The notes beneath the pieces are model-generated. The model saw only the letters and a list, made by a program, of their open reading frames with translations, searched no databases and was not told where the DNA came from. From Antedon mediterranea (lineage: Eukaryota > Echinodermata > Crinoidea > Comatulida > Antedonidae), in assembly GCF_964355755.1 (NCBI RefSeq), contig NC_092674.1, positions 14,887,001 to 14,951,000 on the forward strand: a DNA stretch of 64,000 nt, written 5' to 3'. Shown here one piece after another: positions 34,255 to 45,570 of this stretch; positions within the stretch are counted from its first letter, which is position 1; every line of letters begins with the position of its first letter. Position numbers and translations under genes: made by a program.

Positions 34255-35725
34255 ACAATCATTGTTTATACAGTGTCATCTGCTAACACTCTCCTCCGTC
34301 TGGATCCTGGATTTAAAAGTTCACAGAGAAGATTACATTCTTGAAAACAACATAGAATACCTTCCAACAATCAATAACAAACAGCAAACAGATATGTCAA
34401 CCATGTATCAGATCAGAACCCATTCGATCATTCATGAAGTTGCCAAAAGCATTGTAGATGTGTTTGAACAGGCTTAATTTGTTGGGAATTATTGGTAAAT
34501 GATTTGGGTAGGCTTAAGAGAAATGGGTATTGAAGCAGTTGAACTTGGATCGATGTCTGGAGTTTTAGAAGGAAAGAGATACAACAGAGCGGTGAGAATG
34601 AATTAATTGGTGTATGAGGCTATGAGTTGCATTGCATGAGACATTTGTATTAAAAGAGTGAAAGAAACTGAGGAGTGTTTCAAGAAACTCATAGAAACTT
34701 ATCTAATGATAAGGGAAGGCAACTGAAACCTGCATCTAGTTTCCATCAAAGCAATGATCCGTTGCTGTTTTGCATACGATCACCAAAATTATGCTATATA
34801 CTTATCTGTGTATTATCAAGACATGACACTTCTTCCTATTGAACATGCTGAAATTGATGAATATATGAAGAATGGTGGGTTCAGTGTTCAGATGTCCATG
34901 ACCTGTACCTTTGGCAGAATTCCAGTCAAACAGACTGTTGCGGAAACCGTCAACAAGGACACACAACATCAGGTGGGACAAGAAGTTTCAGCTTGAAGCC
35001 TATGGCTATTGAAAAAATTATATTACAGCTTAATACCTAGCTGAAAATCCTTTGCAACATTAGGGAGATGGTTTCATAAAATTCACTTGCATTTGCCAAG
35101 GATCGAGAAAGATGACCGATGTGTACAATCTATTGCAGAGCTTGTGTCATGTAGTTGGATCAACCCTTTTCAACTGGGAGGTGATAAACTGGTATAGTGG
35201 CAACCGAAACCATTAGAAAAGAAAATAGCAGGTGCATTCAATATTGGTCTTAAAGCCTATGAAGCATTTAAAGGTAGACTGTCTAATCCAGATAGTAAAA
35301 AAATCAGAGAAAATAATACGGAGAGACAGAAATTTGCACACATGATCCTCATTGCAGGAAATAGAAAATGGAAGATGTACTTCAGCATCCACTAGGACCA
35401 CTACCCTGGTCCATTGTGACAAGTGATGGTATCATTTGAAAAACCAACAAAGCTGTATTAGGAAAATTGTGGCAAAAATTGAAGCTGCCGAAAATATTCC
35501 ACAACCACACACATCTCTCATTGATAGAATTGCGGTTGTTCAAAAAATGAACTGTGACAACAAAACATTCGCTGAGATAGCAGTAGCAGTTCTTAAGAAA
35601 GATGTTAGAGTGGGAGGAGAAAGTGAGAGTATAGATGTTGTCTTCATATCTACAGAGATTCAATCAAGAACACTGAACGAACAATTCTTGGACAGTCGGG
35701 CAAAATGCTCATTTAGCTGTTAAAA
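34255..35725 (+). pseudogene. Same mobile polyprotein family, central part
   Basis: Broken frames give, in order: YLPTINNKQQTDMSTMYQI (34350), GVLEGKRYNRAVRMN (34560), AYDHQNYAIYLSVYYQDM (34780), MKNGGFSVQMS and FGRIPVKQTVAETVN (34865-34950), then TSDGII*KTNKAVL (35420) and SLIDRIAVVQKMNCDNKTF ... IDVVFI (35518-35645). These match the central blocks of the same family (NYARY, NGGF.V, R.P.DQ..E.T.N, KTNKA, DVVFD). Stops and frameshifts are frequent, so it is dead. Enzymatic role is not known. Confidence 0.62.
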
Positions 35726-35735
35726 CTCTGTTTTT

Positions 35736-36340
35736 TAAGTGCGCAGCTCATGCTTACGGTGAATTCCGGTTCGCTGTTTACATTCGCAGCAGATATTTGC
35801 AAGGGAGACCTCATACAAATAAATTACTATGTCCATTTAATACAGCAGATAATATATCCACTCAAAAAAGGTCAGAGATAACAAATTCACAATGGCTTTC
35901 TTCAACTCTTCTTTTGATATGCTATCCTATCCTTGATTTGTGAAATATTTCTTCTAGGTATTCTATGAATTTCCTGAGTGGGAAACCCCAAAACACAGGG
36001 GGGGGGGGGAGCCACAGGGGCATTAATATGCGCTAGCGTATCTCTTCGCGTTAAATCTGTTCATTTTTCAAATGCGCGTACACCACACGCTCCTATTCTA
36101 AAACCTTTATTAAAGCATGTGATGTATCATTCAAAACAATTGCGTTAAAGACCGAACACAAAGAAAAAAAAAAAAAATCATATTTTTTTAGTCTCCTATT
36201 AAATTCTTAAAATTTATATGGAAATTGTCAAGATTTATGTGCCGGTAAAGTGAATCAAATGACCTAAACTGCTCTAAAAGGCAAAAAGCCACAGCATTTT
36301 GGTGGCCCCCCTAAATATGTTCTAGATTCGCCCCTGAAAC
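35736..36340. mobile_element. Remnant of a CAGGGG-ended (hAT-like) non-autonomous element
   Basis: Read on the minus strand, position 36338 starts CAGGGGCGAATCTAGAAC followed by a G-run and GCCACCAAAATG, a form typical of hAT-derived short elements. On the left side only an internal G-run (about 36000-36010, then GCCACAGGGGC) is found. No second terminus or target duplication could be defined. Confidence 0.45.
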
Positions 36341-36540
36341 ATACTGCATGCATATAATCAATGCTACACCCTTGAACTTGATTGTATGCAAGTACGAAAA
36401 CCAATTTGGACCTTTCACTCCTTTTATTGGATTGATGCCCTGATTGCATCTGCTTTGCAACTGTTCATCGGTCCTTACAAGGCCTTTCGAGTTATTTGTC
36501 ATAAATGGGTACACAGTTTCTGTCTAGAATGTCTCACCAG

Positions 36541-36695
36541 TTTGCAGACACCCATTTGACCCATTGAATTGTACAGAATTCAAAACTAGTGCCTTTGCAG
36601 GTAAATTTGTTTCATGGTTTTTCACAAGCGCCTTGAGCACTTTTGTGGATATGTGCGCTGTATAAATCTTATTATTATTATTATTATTATTAAAT
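36541..36695 (+). repeat. (ATT)n-tailed retroposed fragment
   Basis: The words GAGCACTTTTGTGGATATG and GCGCTGTATAAATCTTATT lead into an (ATT)n run at 36670-36692. Such tails mark short retroposed elements in many animal genomes. Confidence 0.55.
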
Positions 36696-36734
36696 CTGCT
36701 GTCCCAGCTATAAGAAATACATATATAAAAAAGT

Positions 36735-36917
36735 AGGTTGTAAAAAGCTCCACATACATGGTTTTGAATAGCCAAACCATATTCCCCCAAATAGCATGTT
36801 CTCCCTTCGTATTCGCTCATTATATGGCAGTTCATTGATTATGAAGTATAGTGGCCAAATACTAAATTTTGACGATATAAATATTGGACAACCATCCGTG
36901 TTCCATGTCAAAGACAA
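36735..36917 (-). pseudogene. Second EnSpm/tnp2 transposase fragment
   Basis: On the minus strand an open stretch gives LTWNTDGCPIFISSKFSIWP, FIINELPYNER and MLFGGIWFGYSKPCM. These are the same tnp2 blocks found in the exons at 29370 and 29638 of the larger copy, but here in a single uninterrupted stretch, without an intron at that point, and clearly diverged from it. It suggests a second EnSpm family or a processed copy. It ends against the gypsy element. Confidence 0.82.
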
Positions 36918-36972
36918 ATTATAATTTTTCGACAGGGGTCCTCCATTATATATATGTTTAAGTACTGGTAAC

Positions 36973-37132
36973 TGTGATGTTGAGTTGTATTTAGGCTATA
37001 GCGCCATCTATAGACGAATGTCAAATAAATAGGTTGTTGGCCTAGCGATGTAAATCGTGTACATGTGCGTATTTATTGTTGTACTAAAACATCATTATAA
37101 AGCCTTCCAGCGTCCAGTGAGAGACGTTCACA
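36973..37132 (+). repeat. 5' LTR
   Basis: Begins TGTGATGTTGAG and ends GACGTTCACA. It contains CTATAGCGCCATCTATAG, a word found inverted at 60268. Compared with the 3' LTR there is one T/A change (near 37054) and one single-base indel. Confidence 0.95.
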
Positions 37133-37146
37133 TGGTGTCAGAAGTG
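37133..37146 (+). promoter_or_regulatory. tRNA primer-binding site
   Basis: TGGTGTCAGAAGTG directly follows the 5' LTR, the position and TGG start expected of a primer-binding site; the sequence would pair with a tRNA 3' end of Leu type (inference). Confidence 0.7.
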
Positions 37147-37221
37147 TTAAAGATCTTCATAGAAGACGAACAAGATATTGCTGAAGCTTCGCAAGGCGAA
37201 GTGACGAGATAAGTTGTTTAT

Positions 37222-40200
37222 TTGTATATTCTGGTATCAATTGAATACAGTCAAGTCCTCTGTAACGGTTCGAGCATGGCTCAACGCGGCGGACAACAAC
37301 AACAGCAACAGGCCTCGTCATCGGAGCAGCCTAGAAGGGCAGGAACGGCGTATAAGGCAAACGTACCTGTGCCAAATAAATTAGAGTTACATACGGAGAG
37401 CTCCGAAATAGCTTGGAGAAAATTTAAAAGGCAGTGGGACAATTACGAAATTGCTTCTAGACTTAAAGATGAGTCAAATGCATACAGAGGGGCCGTATTA
37501 TTAGCGTGTATAGGCGAGGATGGTTTTGAGACATATGACGGACTTCACTTTGCAGAACATGAAGACAGACATGACATTGATGTCATACTCAGAAAATTCA
37601 AAGATTACTGCATAGGTGACACAAATGAAATCTACGAAACGTTCAAGTTCAACCAGCGGGCTCAACAGACGGCTGAAGGTATAGATGCCTATGTAACTGC
37701 ACTACGTAAGCTTGCCAAAACATGTAACTTTGTAAATAATGATAGAATGTTACGTGATAGAATAGTTAGTGGTGTCAAGGATGAGAAAATCCGACAGAAA
37801 TTATTAGCACAAAAAAACCTAACATTACAAACCTGTATCGATACATGCAGAGCACATGAGGCATCGCATTCTCAAGCAAGAGCGATGACCAGCCAGGCAT
37901 CAGTGTCGGTGGTGCAGCAGCAAAAGAAGAATAGTGATCCAAAGAAACGGTGTTACAGGTGTGATAGACAGCACAGTAAAAGTGAGATTTGTCCAGCCAA
38001 GTCGGCAAGTTGTCGAAAATGCACAAAAGTGGGACATTTTGCTGTAGTGTGCAGAAGTTCACATCCAAGTACCAGTAGTAAAAATGAAACACCAAAAAAA
38101 TATGGTAGACAAAAGAAAAGCTCACTGCATCTATTACAGGAGGAAGAGCAACCTTCTGTTAATCAACCTCTTGCTGATCAATTCCTTGGGGCTGTGACAC
38201 AAGAGAAGAGTGTGACTGATCCATGGTGCGTTGAAATAGAAATGGAAGACCAGCTAATGAATTTTAAAATAGACACGGGAGCTGATGTAACTGTCATAGA
38301 CACTGCAAACATACCGAAAGGGAAATATCCCCTTTGCAAAGCTGATCGAAAGTTATATGGTCCGGGTAGAAACTTAATCCCAGTACTTGGAAAGTTCACA
38401 GCTAAGTTGAAACTCAAACAACAAAATACTGAGAGTATACAGGAGGTATACGTTGTAGAAAAACTGGAACAATCTTTGCTAGGGAGACCGGCTATTGAAG
38501 CCATGAAGTTAATTTATAAGGTTAATACTGTCAATGTAATATCAGACAAGTACTACAGACAGAATCATCCTAAGTTGTTCAAAGGATTGGGTAAACTGAA
38601 GGATACTTATAAAATCAGGCTGAGTCAAGACGCAAAGCCATTTGCCGTTTGTGCACCAAGAAGGGTACCAATACCACTGCAACAAAAGGTAGAAAAGGAA
38701 CTACATCGATTGCAGAATTTAGACGTCATTAGACCGGTCACAACACCAACAGATTGGTGTGCACCAATTGTGGTAGTTCCAAAGCCAAGAAATGACACAG
38801 TCAGACTTTGTGTTGACCTAACCAAACTAAACGAGAGTGTGAAAAGGGAAAATTACCCTCTGCCGTCAACTGATCAATTGTTAGCCCAGTTGAAGGGTGC
38901 GAAGTTTTTTACCAAGCTCGATTGTAATAGTGGGTTTTACCAGGTCCCATTAGACGCAGAGTCACAAGAGTTGACTACATTTATTACGCCATTCGGGCGT
39001 TTTTGTTTTAAAAGATTACCTTTTGGAATTTCGTCGGGTCCAGAAATTTTTCACCGAATCATGGCACAGATGCTATCAGGGATTCCGGGTGTGATTTGTG
39101 ACATCGACGATGTTTTGATATCAGGTCAAAGTGAACAGGAACATGATGACAGAGTACACAAGGTTCTACTAAAAATGGAATCGGCTGGAATCACGCTGAA
39201 TGAAAAATGTGAATTCAAACTCACGAGTATTAAGTTTTTAGGTCATGTTCTGTCAGCACAGGGAGTACAGATGGATCCTAACAAGGTGGAAGCTATACAA
39301 AAATTCCCAAGACCAACCAATGTCCCAGAACTACGTAGATTAATGGGATTGGTTAATTTTGTTAGGAAATTCTCCCCAGATCTAGCAGATGAAACAAAGC
39401 CGATGCGTGATCTACTTAAGAAAGAGACAAAGTGGATGTGGGACGTGATGCAGGAGCAAGCTTTTACTAAACTGAAAAAGAAGCTGTGCTCACCACCAGT
39501 ACTAGCTCACTATAGTCCACATCTACCTACTAAAGTTTCTGCTGATGCATCATCATATGGACTTGGGGCAGTGTTGCTGCAAGAAACAGAGAGGTGCTGG
39601 CGACCAGTCTTTTATGCTTCGAGATCGATGACCACAACAGAGCAGCGATATGCACAAGTTGAAAAAGAAGCTTTGGCTGCTACTTGGGCTTGTGAAAAAT
39701 TTGCAGATTTCTTAGTTGGCTTACCAACGTTCACTATAGAAACAGATCATCGCCCATTACTTGCACTTTTGAAGACAAAGGCTATTGATGAGCTTACACC
39801 GAGAATCCAAAGATTTCGTATGAGATTAATGAGATATACATATCAGATGAAATACACAGCTGGAAAAGACTTGACTACAGCTGATGCGCTTTCTCGAGCT
39901 CCAGTGGGACTTCCAGATGAAAGTGAAGTTGAGTTGGCGGAGTCGACAGCTGCATTTGTGCATGAAGTAGTTGATGCATTACCAGCAACAACACAGAAAT
40001 TAAACAAGATTAAAGAGGCACAAATGGCTGATCCCGAATGCACACAGGTGATAAAATTTACCAAGGAGGGATGGCCTAGGCAAGGAAGAATCGACTCCAA
40101 TCTTATTCCGTACTATCAAATCCGAGATGACCTTACAGTATTAGATGGATTGTTAATGTTTGGCACCAGACTTGTAATCCCGGATCCTCTAAGAGGTGAC

Positions 40201-40728
40201 ATCTTAAGTCGTATACATGCAGGACATCAAGGGATCGTAAAATGCAGAGCTCTAGCTAAAATATCGGTTTGGTGGCCAGGGATTAGTAAGACAATCCAGA
40301 ATCTAGTAGACAAGTGTACAGTATGTGAAAAAGAAAAACGACAGCGACCAGAACCGTTGCAGCCAAGTAAAGTTCCAGAATACCCATGGCAGCATTTGGC
40401 TATGGATCTTTTTGAGTGGAATGGACGTAATTACTTGCTTGTCGTAGACTATTTTTCTAGATTTATAGAAATTGCATACCTTAAGTCATCCACCTCATCA
40501 GAAACAGTTATTGAACATTTAAAGAGCATATTTGCTAGACATGGAGTGCCAGAAAAGGTTAGATCAGACAATGGCCCTCAATTTTCATCATATATTTTTG
40601 CTCGATTTGCAGACAATTATGGATTTTACCATGAATGTAGCAGTCCATACTTCCCACAAAGTAATGGAGAAGCCGAAAGGGGGGTTCAGACAATCAAGAA
40701 TCAGGATTTAGTCCAGCTGAGATGTTAA
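37222..40728 (+). CDS. Gypsy Gag-Pol polyprotein (gag, protease, RT, RNase H, integrase)
   Basis: An 1168-codon frame; the likely Gag start is the second Met (MAQRGG) in a better context. Order: Gag capsid region (residues ~40-240), zinc knuckles CYRCDRQHSKSEIC (244) and CRKCTKVGHFAVVC, protease IDTGADVTVID (Asp 351), RT with FTKLDCNSGFYQVPL (~567) and the active-site block CDIDDVL (Asp 629-630), RNase H KVSADASSYGLG (Asp 775), integrase zinc HAGHQG...CTVC (999-1035) and core Asp 1062, Asp 1116, Glu 1152 with the D,D-35-E spacing. Gag and Pol are in one frame without a stop. After VQTIKN the frame leaves the family pattern and stops at 40728 because of a small deletion. It copies and inserts element DNA. 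Confidence 0.95.
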   Translation: MYILVSIEYSQVLCNGSSMAQRGGQQQQQQASSSEQPRRAGTAYKANVPVPNKLELHTESSEIAWRKFKRQWDNYEIASRLKDESNAYRGAVLLACIGEDGFETYDGLHFAEHEDRHDIDVILRKFKDYCIGDTNEIYETFKFNQRAQQTAEGIDAYVTALRKLAKTCNFVNNDRMLRDRIVSGVKDEKIRQKLLAQKNLTLQTCIDTCRAHEASHSQARAMTSQASVSVVQQQKKNSDPKKRCYRCDRQHSKSEICPAKSASCRKCTKVGHFAVVCRSSHPSTSSKNETPKKYGRQKKSSLHLLQEEEQPSVNQPLADQFLGAVTQEKSVTDPWCVEIEMEDQLMNFKIDTGADVTVIDTANIPKGKYPLCKADRKLYGPGRNLIPVLGKFTAKLKLKQQNTESIQEVYVVEKLEQSLLGRPAIEAMKLIYKVNTVNVISDKYYRQNHPKLFKGLGKLKDTYKIRLSQDAKPFAVCAPRRVPIPLQQKVEKELHRLQNLDVIRPVTTPTDWCAPIVVVPKPRNDTVRLCVDLTKLNESVKRENYPLPSTDQLLAQLKGAKFFTKLDCNSGFYQVPLDAESQELTTFITPFGRFCFKRLPFGISSGPEIFHRIMAQMLSGIPGVICDIDDVLISGQSEQEHDDRVHKVLLKMESAGITLNEKCEFKLTSIKFLGHVLSAQGVQMDPNKVEAIQKFPRPTNVPELRRLMGLVNFVRKFSPDLADETKPMRDLLKKETKWMWDVMQEQAFTKLKKKLCSPPVLAHYSPHLPTKVSADASSYGLGAVLLQETERCWRPVFYASRSMTTTEQRYAQVEKEALAATWACEKFADFLVGLPTFTIETDHRPLLALLKTKAIDELTPRIQRFRMRLMRYTYQMKYTAGKDLTTADALSRAPVGLPDESEVELAESTAAFVHEVVDALPATTQKLNKIKEAQMADPECTQVIKFTKEGWPRQGRIDSNLIPYYQIRDDLTVLDGLLMFGTRLVIPDPLRGDILSRIHAGHQGIVKCRALAKISVWWPGISKTIQNLVDKCTVCEKEKRQRPEPLQPSKVPEYPWQHLAMDLFEWNGRNYLLVVDYFSRFIEIAYLKSSTSSETVIEHLKSIFARHGVPEKVRSDNGPQFSSYIFARFADNYGFYHECSSPYFPQSNGEAERGVQTIKNQDLVQLRC

Positions 40729-41226
40729 TGGGAAGGAAAATACGAACAAGACTTCCTATTGTGACCAACAGCTTGACACCAGACTGGCCTCAATTCGACA
40801 AAATGATTGCAACAGACCAATCAAGAAAAGAGAAAATGAAAATGTCATTTGAAAAAAAAGCATAGAGCAAAAGAACTATCAAACTTACCTGTGGGAGAGA
40901 AAGTGTGGATAACACACCCAATGGAACGAAGTGGTACCGTACATCGTAGAGTTGCACCAAGATCATATGAGATCCAAACTTCAACAGGAGTTACAAGGCG
41001 AAATCGAAAACACCTTAGTAGACGGTCAGAGTTGTATCCTCCGAGGATGCATCCAATACGGGAGGGATCGACCTTGCCCCCGGTGGCAGGTCAAAATAAC
41101 AATGATTTTGATTGCTTTACAGATACTGGTACTGAACAGATAGAAGGTCCTCAACTTAACCACAATCAACAATATAAGACTAGAAGTGGGCGACTAATCA
41201 AGCCCCCAGAAAAATTGGATTTGTAA
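40701..41226 (+). pseudogene. Gypsy integrase C-terminal end, out of frame
   Basis: From 40701 another frame reads GFSPAEMLMGRKIRTRLPIV, the integrase continuation, to a stop at 40863. At the A8 run (40852-40859) the first frame resumes with RAKELSNLPVGEKVWI, RRVAPRSYEIQT and RRNRKHLSRR, the usual end domain, up to 41226. So the end of Pol needs two frame changes, one at the deletion near 40700 and one at the A-run. Slippage on an A8 run could in principle bridge the second, not the first. Confidence 0.85.
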
Positions 41227-41419
41227 ATTATGCAACAATGATTAAACTTAAATTGTTAACTACGAAAAATCAGATGACTTGTTTATAATGCATATAACGG
41301 ATGTATGACGTTAATTGTTGAGTTGGTGTTATAATTTTAAAAGGACAAAAGAAGACGCATGTTTGGTGTTTAAACTTCTATAAGCATATTTATTTAAAAC
41401 CTTGTTGTACAAGTTCCTC

Positions 41420-41433
41420 CAGAGAAAGGGAGA
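41420..41433 (+). promoter_or_regulatory. Polypurine tract
   Basis: CAGAGAAAGGGAGA lies directly before the 3' LTR, the expected plus-strand primer. Confidence 0.75.
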
Positions 41434-41594
41434 TGTGATGTTGAGTTGTATTTAGGCTATAGCGCCATCTATAGACGAATGTCAAATAAATTAGGTTGTT
41501 GGCCTAGCGATGTAAAACGTGTACATGTGCGTATTTATTGTTGTACTAAAACATCATTATAAAGCCTTCCAGCGTCCAGTGAGAGACGTTCACA
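41434..41594 (+). repeat. 3' LTR
   Basis: Starts TGTGATGTTGAG, ends GACGTTCACA, followed by the target duplication GTAAC. Confidence 0.95.
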
Positions 41595-41599
41595 GTAAC

Positions 41600-42809
41600 C
41601 ATCATAAATATCATCAATATTAGTTTTCACGCTGCTGCTCTAGCCCGCTATGTCCCATTAGGACTACTCAATCAGAAGCTAAAGCAAGCAGCAGTTATAG
41701 TTCTAAGGACAGACAGTTTTGTGAAAATGGAAACTCCACTATGATTTATTGATTCCAACTGCTACAGTAGACCCAAAAAACGGCTGGGAAAGAGTCTATT
41801 AGGACAAATCCCTATATTCACTGTCAGTGTCAGATATTCATTGAATTATTATCGAAACAGTCCATTAAAGTTTGTGTTTGTAATAGGATACTTCACAATT
41901 GAAATATCTAGGGTGATGAAGTGACCCCCAGATTTGACCTTGGCAATAAAATTAACTAAAGTGACAGAAATTGAGTATTCACTTCTGTAACAAAAAAGTA
42001 ATATTTATTCACATATAAAAAATGAAAAGAAACCCAAAAACCATTGTCTGACAGACAATTTAAGTATTTGTTGCTTTAAATTAAATTTTTTCAGGTAAAA
42101 TAACTATCTATTATGTGACAATAAAATGACACATTCAAAAACATTTGAAATAAAAAATATTTTTCAATAAGCGAGCAGCGTTTTTTGTAAGAAATATTTC
42201 TTGTTTAGTTTTAGAATGCTTAAAACGGTATTGTATTTTATTTATAAAACCATCTTTTGCAAAAAATTAGGAATTTGAGGAATAATTGGCATTTCAAAAA
42301 ATATAAAGTTGCGTCCTTAGCCTCGAGGTCAGATGCACATTGGAATCTTAAATTGACTAAAAAACTTACAGAATTTGTACAACTATTGCATAGAAAGTGT
42401 TCCCTCCCATGTGATGTAATTGGGCATCACATATATGAAAACGAGTAACAAAGTCATGAGAATTAGGATCATGCAAAATTGGGTTATTGTACAAACCTGC
42501 AAAATCAAATTATTATTATTTATTTTACTCGGACATAATGCAGTGTTGTAATTATTTGAAAAAACTTAACCAAAAACAATTCCGGAAAAATAACTGAAAT
42601 GCATTTTTTTATTTTTTATTTTCTTACTGCTTTTGGATGCACCTTCCATTTGATCGAGTGCCACTGTTGTAAAAGGGTAATCTCCAAATAAATTATTATT
42701 AAATAATCAACTGTTATAAAATAGAACTTTGGTACTAAAGTTAACATATATTTTATTTATAGTCATTTATAAATTAGTAATGATTGTTTTTAATAAACTA
42801 TATACCTAC
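41600..42809. other. No gene recognised
   Basis: AT-rich sequence. At 42176-42206 it holds GCGTTTTTTGTAAGAAATAT followed by TTCTTGTTT, a word that recurs at the right end of the insertion in the LINE at 52083. Confidence 0.45.
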
Positions 42810-43519
42810 CAATTTGCGATCTGGTATGGTAAATCGTCTGCTCCACAATTGAGTATTTGTCCTAATGTTATTTAATTCCAGTTGTAGATCCTTCACAATA
42901 CCTATAGGCAACTTGACTGGCATACAGTGATCAAATGCTATGTTCATCTGCATTTAGGAGCAAACATTTCACAGTTAGTAAACTGAAAAGCATTTTATTA
43001 GTCTATTATAATTTCATTATGGAAAGTAATCAGTTTACCTTGCAACGTTTATAAACATGATTGCTTTTCCATGATATTCTTGCCTGACTTTTTTTGCTTC
43101 TTTAACACATTGTCCATCGCTGTAGTGGCCCAGCACCAACCTTAAAATCATCTTTTTTTATTGAAATTTAACAAACTGTCAACAATGCATGTCGAATTTA
43201 TTAAATTAAAATAATTTTTATTAAAAATGCCGTAATTACTATAAGCGAGATAGTACGAGAGTGTGCAAATTGAATCATTATTCATTGCTTATTAGTTTAT
43301 TTGTATTACTTACAAGTTCTCTAATTGTTTGCAATGTTGTTGTCATGCTGTTGTCTTCCATGCTAGAAACTTCACTCTGCAGCTTGCTTATTTTTGCTCT
43401 GCATGCTTTAGAGCCGTTTTCTTCGCAATTGTGATTTCAAAGTTGTTTAGGTCCTCTGATGGATTTATATTAAGTCTTACAACTTCTTGAACACTCCAAG
43501 AGATGCAAAGAATTGAAAC
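42810..43519 (-). CDS. Three exon-like blocks, product not recognised
   Basis: Minus-strand blocks 43519-43314, 43140-43039 and 42947-42810 all have strong splice signals (TTTTACAG|, GATTTTAAG|, AAATGCAG| and |GTAAGT, |GTAAAC, |GTAGGT). The last is open for 46 codons starting MNIAFDHCMPVKLPIGIV. The middle one is open as LVLGHYSDGQCVKEAKKV. The first carries CRAKISKLQSEVSSMEDN, a likely coiled coil, but its upstream half (VSILCISWSVQEVVRLNINP) is in another frame. Phases do not join cleanly and an A7 run in the middle block may hide a frameshift. I do not recognise a family; a decaying host gene or retained TE protein are both possible. Confidence 0.4.
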
Positions 43520-43689
43520 CTGTAAAACAATTTGATTAAAATGGATTATAATAATGCATTACAGTTAAAATTCCTTGTATTGCATAGTTTTTTGTAATAT
43601 TTTATTCATAAAAATATAAAATACAATAGTACAAAATAGTATAAAATAATCGCAAGGCTTCCTGTTTAAATATCTTGTTGATATCACTA

Positions 43690-44070
43690 TATGTTTATTC
43701 CAGGTTATAACCTCCCTTCAAGATATACATTTTTTATACTCAGTGCGAGGTTTCGAAACATAAGGTTTGTATCATTATGTCTAAAGTTATATTTGAAATT
43801 ATTTTGTTTAACCAGATTTGATAGATATGTGGGTGCACGCCCCTTCATATCTTAATATTAACATTCATACTCATCTTTAATTGAGAGGGTAAGCCAATTT
43901 ACTCACTGAAGTGCATCTTTACTTGGTGTGTCCCAAGATAGGCCAAATATGATTCGGGCTGTTCTATTTTGTACAGTTTGTACGCTTTTTAAAAAGCTTG
44001 AGCCACAATTACACTACAATAAGTTAATATAATAGAATTTGCAATATTTCTTTTCTAATATATTATTTTG
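43690..44070 (-). mobile_element. Decayed LINE RT C-terminal fragment
   Basis: The minus strand reads ILTYCSVIVAQAF, then SVQTVQNRTARIIFGLSWDT, PSKDALQ, and after a frameshift GRAPTYLSNLVKQNNFKY and RNLALSIKN. These are end-of-RT blocks of CR1/L2-like LINEs (LQ..QNRAARII.......S...L..L.WL; G.AP.YL...). Several stops. An adjacent minus frame (44300-44091, with SHTTKDVMNRGISKEERNM) was not identified. Confidence 0.75.
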
Positions 44071-44309
44071 AAAAATGTGTCTACATCGTTTCATATAGTT
44101 TTATTTACATGGTCAATATCAATGTTTACCATTGACTCTCGAACTATATTTCTTGATGTCTTTGCTAGTTTCTTTATGAGAGCCATGTGCTTGTAGTCTT
44201 CCCAGAGTGACATCATGTTTCTCTCTTCCTTGCTAATGCCCCTGTTCATGACGTCTTTGGTGGTGTGGCTCAACATACAACCATATAGAAATAAATTCAA
44301 TAGAGAAAA

Positions 44310-45570
44310 ATCTATATTACTGTAGGAACACTATTTTAATTTACACCCTATGTAACATGTATATATTTAACTTTATTTTTATTTTATTTTTAAAACTCAG
44401 AAACACTTAAATGACGACGAAACAGATAAAGATTGGAATTAAAAATGTCAATATGGGGATGGGCCTGGACTAAACTATTATAATATAAACTTAATCTACT
44501 GATGTAACCATTTTTTAGAACATTGACTCTACAAAAGGGAACACAAAGGATATTGTTGTTTCTTAAGTTATGGGCGGGAATATTTATTTTTACTTACCAT
44601 TAGGTGAAAGAAGGCCATATATCCGCACAAAGAAATCATAGTCTCCGAAAAAAAAGAGTCTGATATTGTACCTCTATGATGAATAATAAATAATAAATAA
44701 AAAAGAGAATACAAAAGATTGTATGATACTTACGACTGGCGCTTCTCTTTCTTCAAACCCATTTAAAATTAAGTAAGTTCAAAGCCCAACCATTAAATCC
44801 CGGTGATGTCCTTGCATGAACGGATAATTGAATTTGGGGAGTATTCGAGATTCTATAGATTAATGTCATGGATCAGTTGTTGTTCGTGTGCGTTCTGCGT
44901 ATATTTGAATATAAGTGTCTTGCTGCTAGTTGTTTTGCGAGCATTGTGTTTGGCGCATTTGCATATAGGTAAATGTTTTGTTTAACTATCTGGTTTTTCT
45001 GTCTGCGTGTCAGAAAGCTTTTGTTGCAAACACAGGAAGATGTGATTTTCATTAACAAGTTGTATATATATTATTATGCCGCTGTTAAAGTTACCATTGT
45101 AAGTAGTAAAACAAATTATATTACATGATTGATAGACGGATCCTTGCCTGTTAATTGGATTATACGAAATTGCATGCGTACAACTTAAAACAAATAATGT
45201 TCCCAAATCTTTACTTCAATTTATAGAGAAATGGTTGTACGATGTTTCGTTCTTAGTTAGTAAATACATCATTCAAGTTGATTCAGGTATTAATCATTTG
45301 TAATTACTGAAATTATCTTAGAAAATAAAGAGAACGAAGGAAATATAAATAACGTTGATTCGTGCACAATAAATGGTATGGTAACGGCAATCAACAAATC
45401 GTTGTCTTTCTGTTAGTCTTGATATTGTATTCATTTGAGCCAAGCCTCGCACGCTTGATACCCGGGGAGCAAACTTCCAAATTAATCCGGGCATGGCCTC
45501 ACGTACCACAACATTAACAGGACGTGATAAGGCCCAAGGTGTTAACACATCTGACTGGAGCAGCCAAGGA
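44310..45570. other. No gene recognised
   Basis: AT-rich sequence with no motif-bearing frame on either strand. Confidence 0.4.

Larger units (their letters stand above)
36973..41594 (+). mobile_element. Young Ty3/gypsy LTR retrotransposon (4.6 kb)
   Basis: Two LTRs of 160 and 161 bp differ at about two positions. The 5-bp duplication GTAAC flanks the element (36968-36972 and 41595-41599). A primer-binding site follows the 5' LTR and a purine tract precedes the 3' LTR. One long gag-pol frame fills most of the interior. Near-identical LTRs mean a recent insertion. Two frame changes at the end of integrase make this copy defective on its own. Confidence 0.96.

Noticed and set aside
37775-40100. 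Minus-strand frames opposite the gypsy polyprotein
   Set aside because: Shadows of the long gag-pol frame on the other strand.
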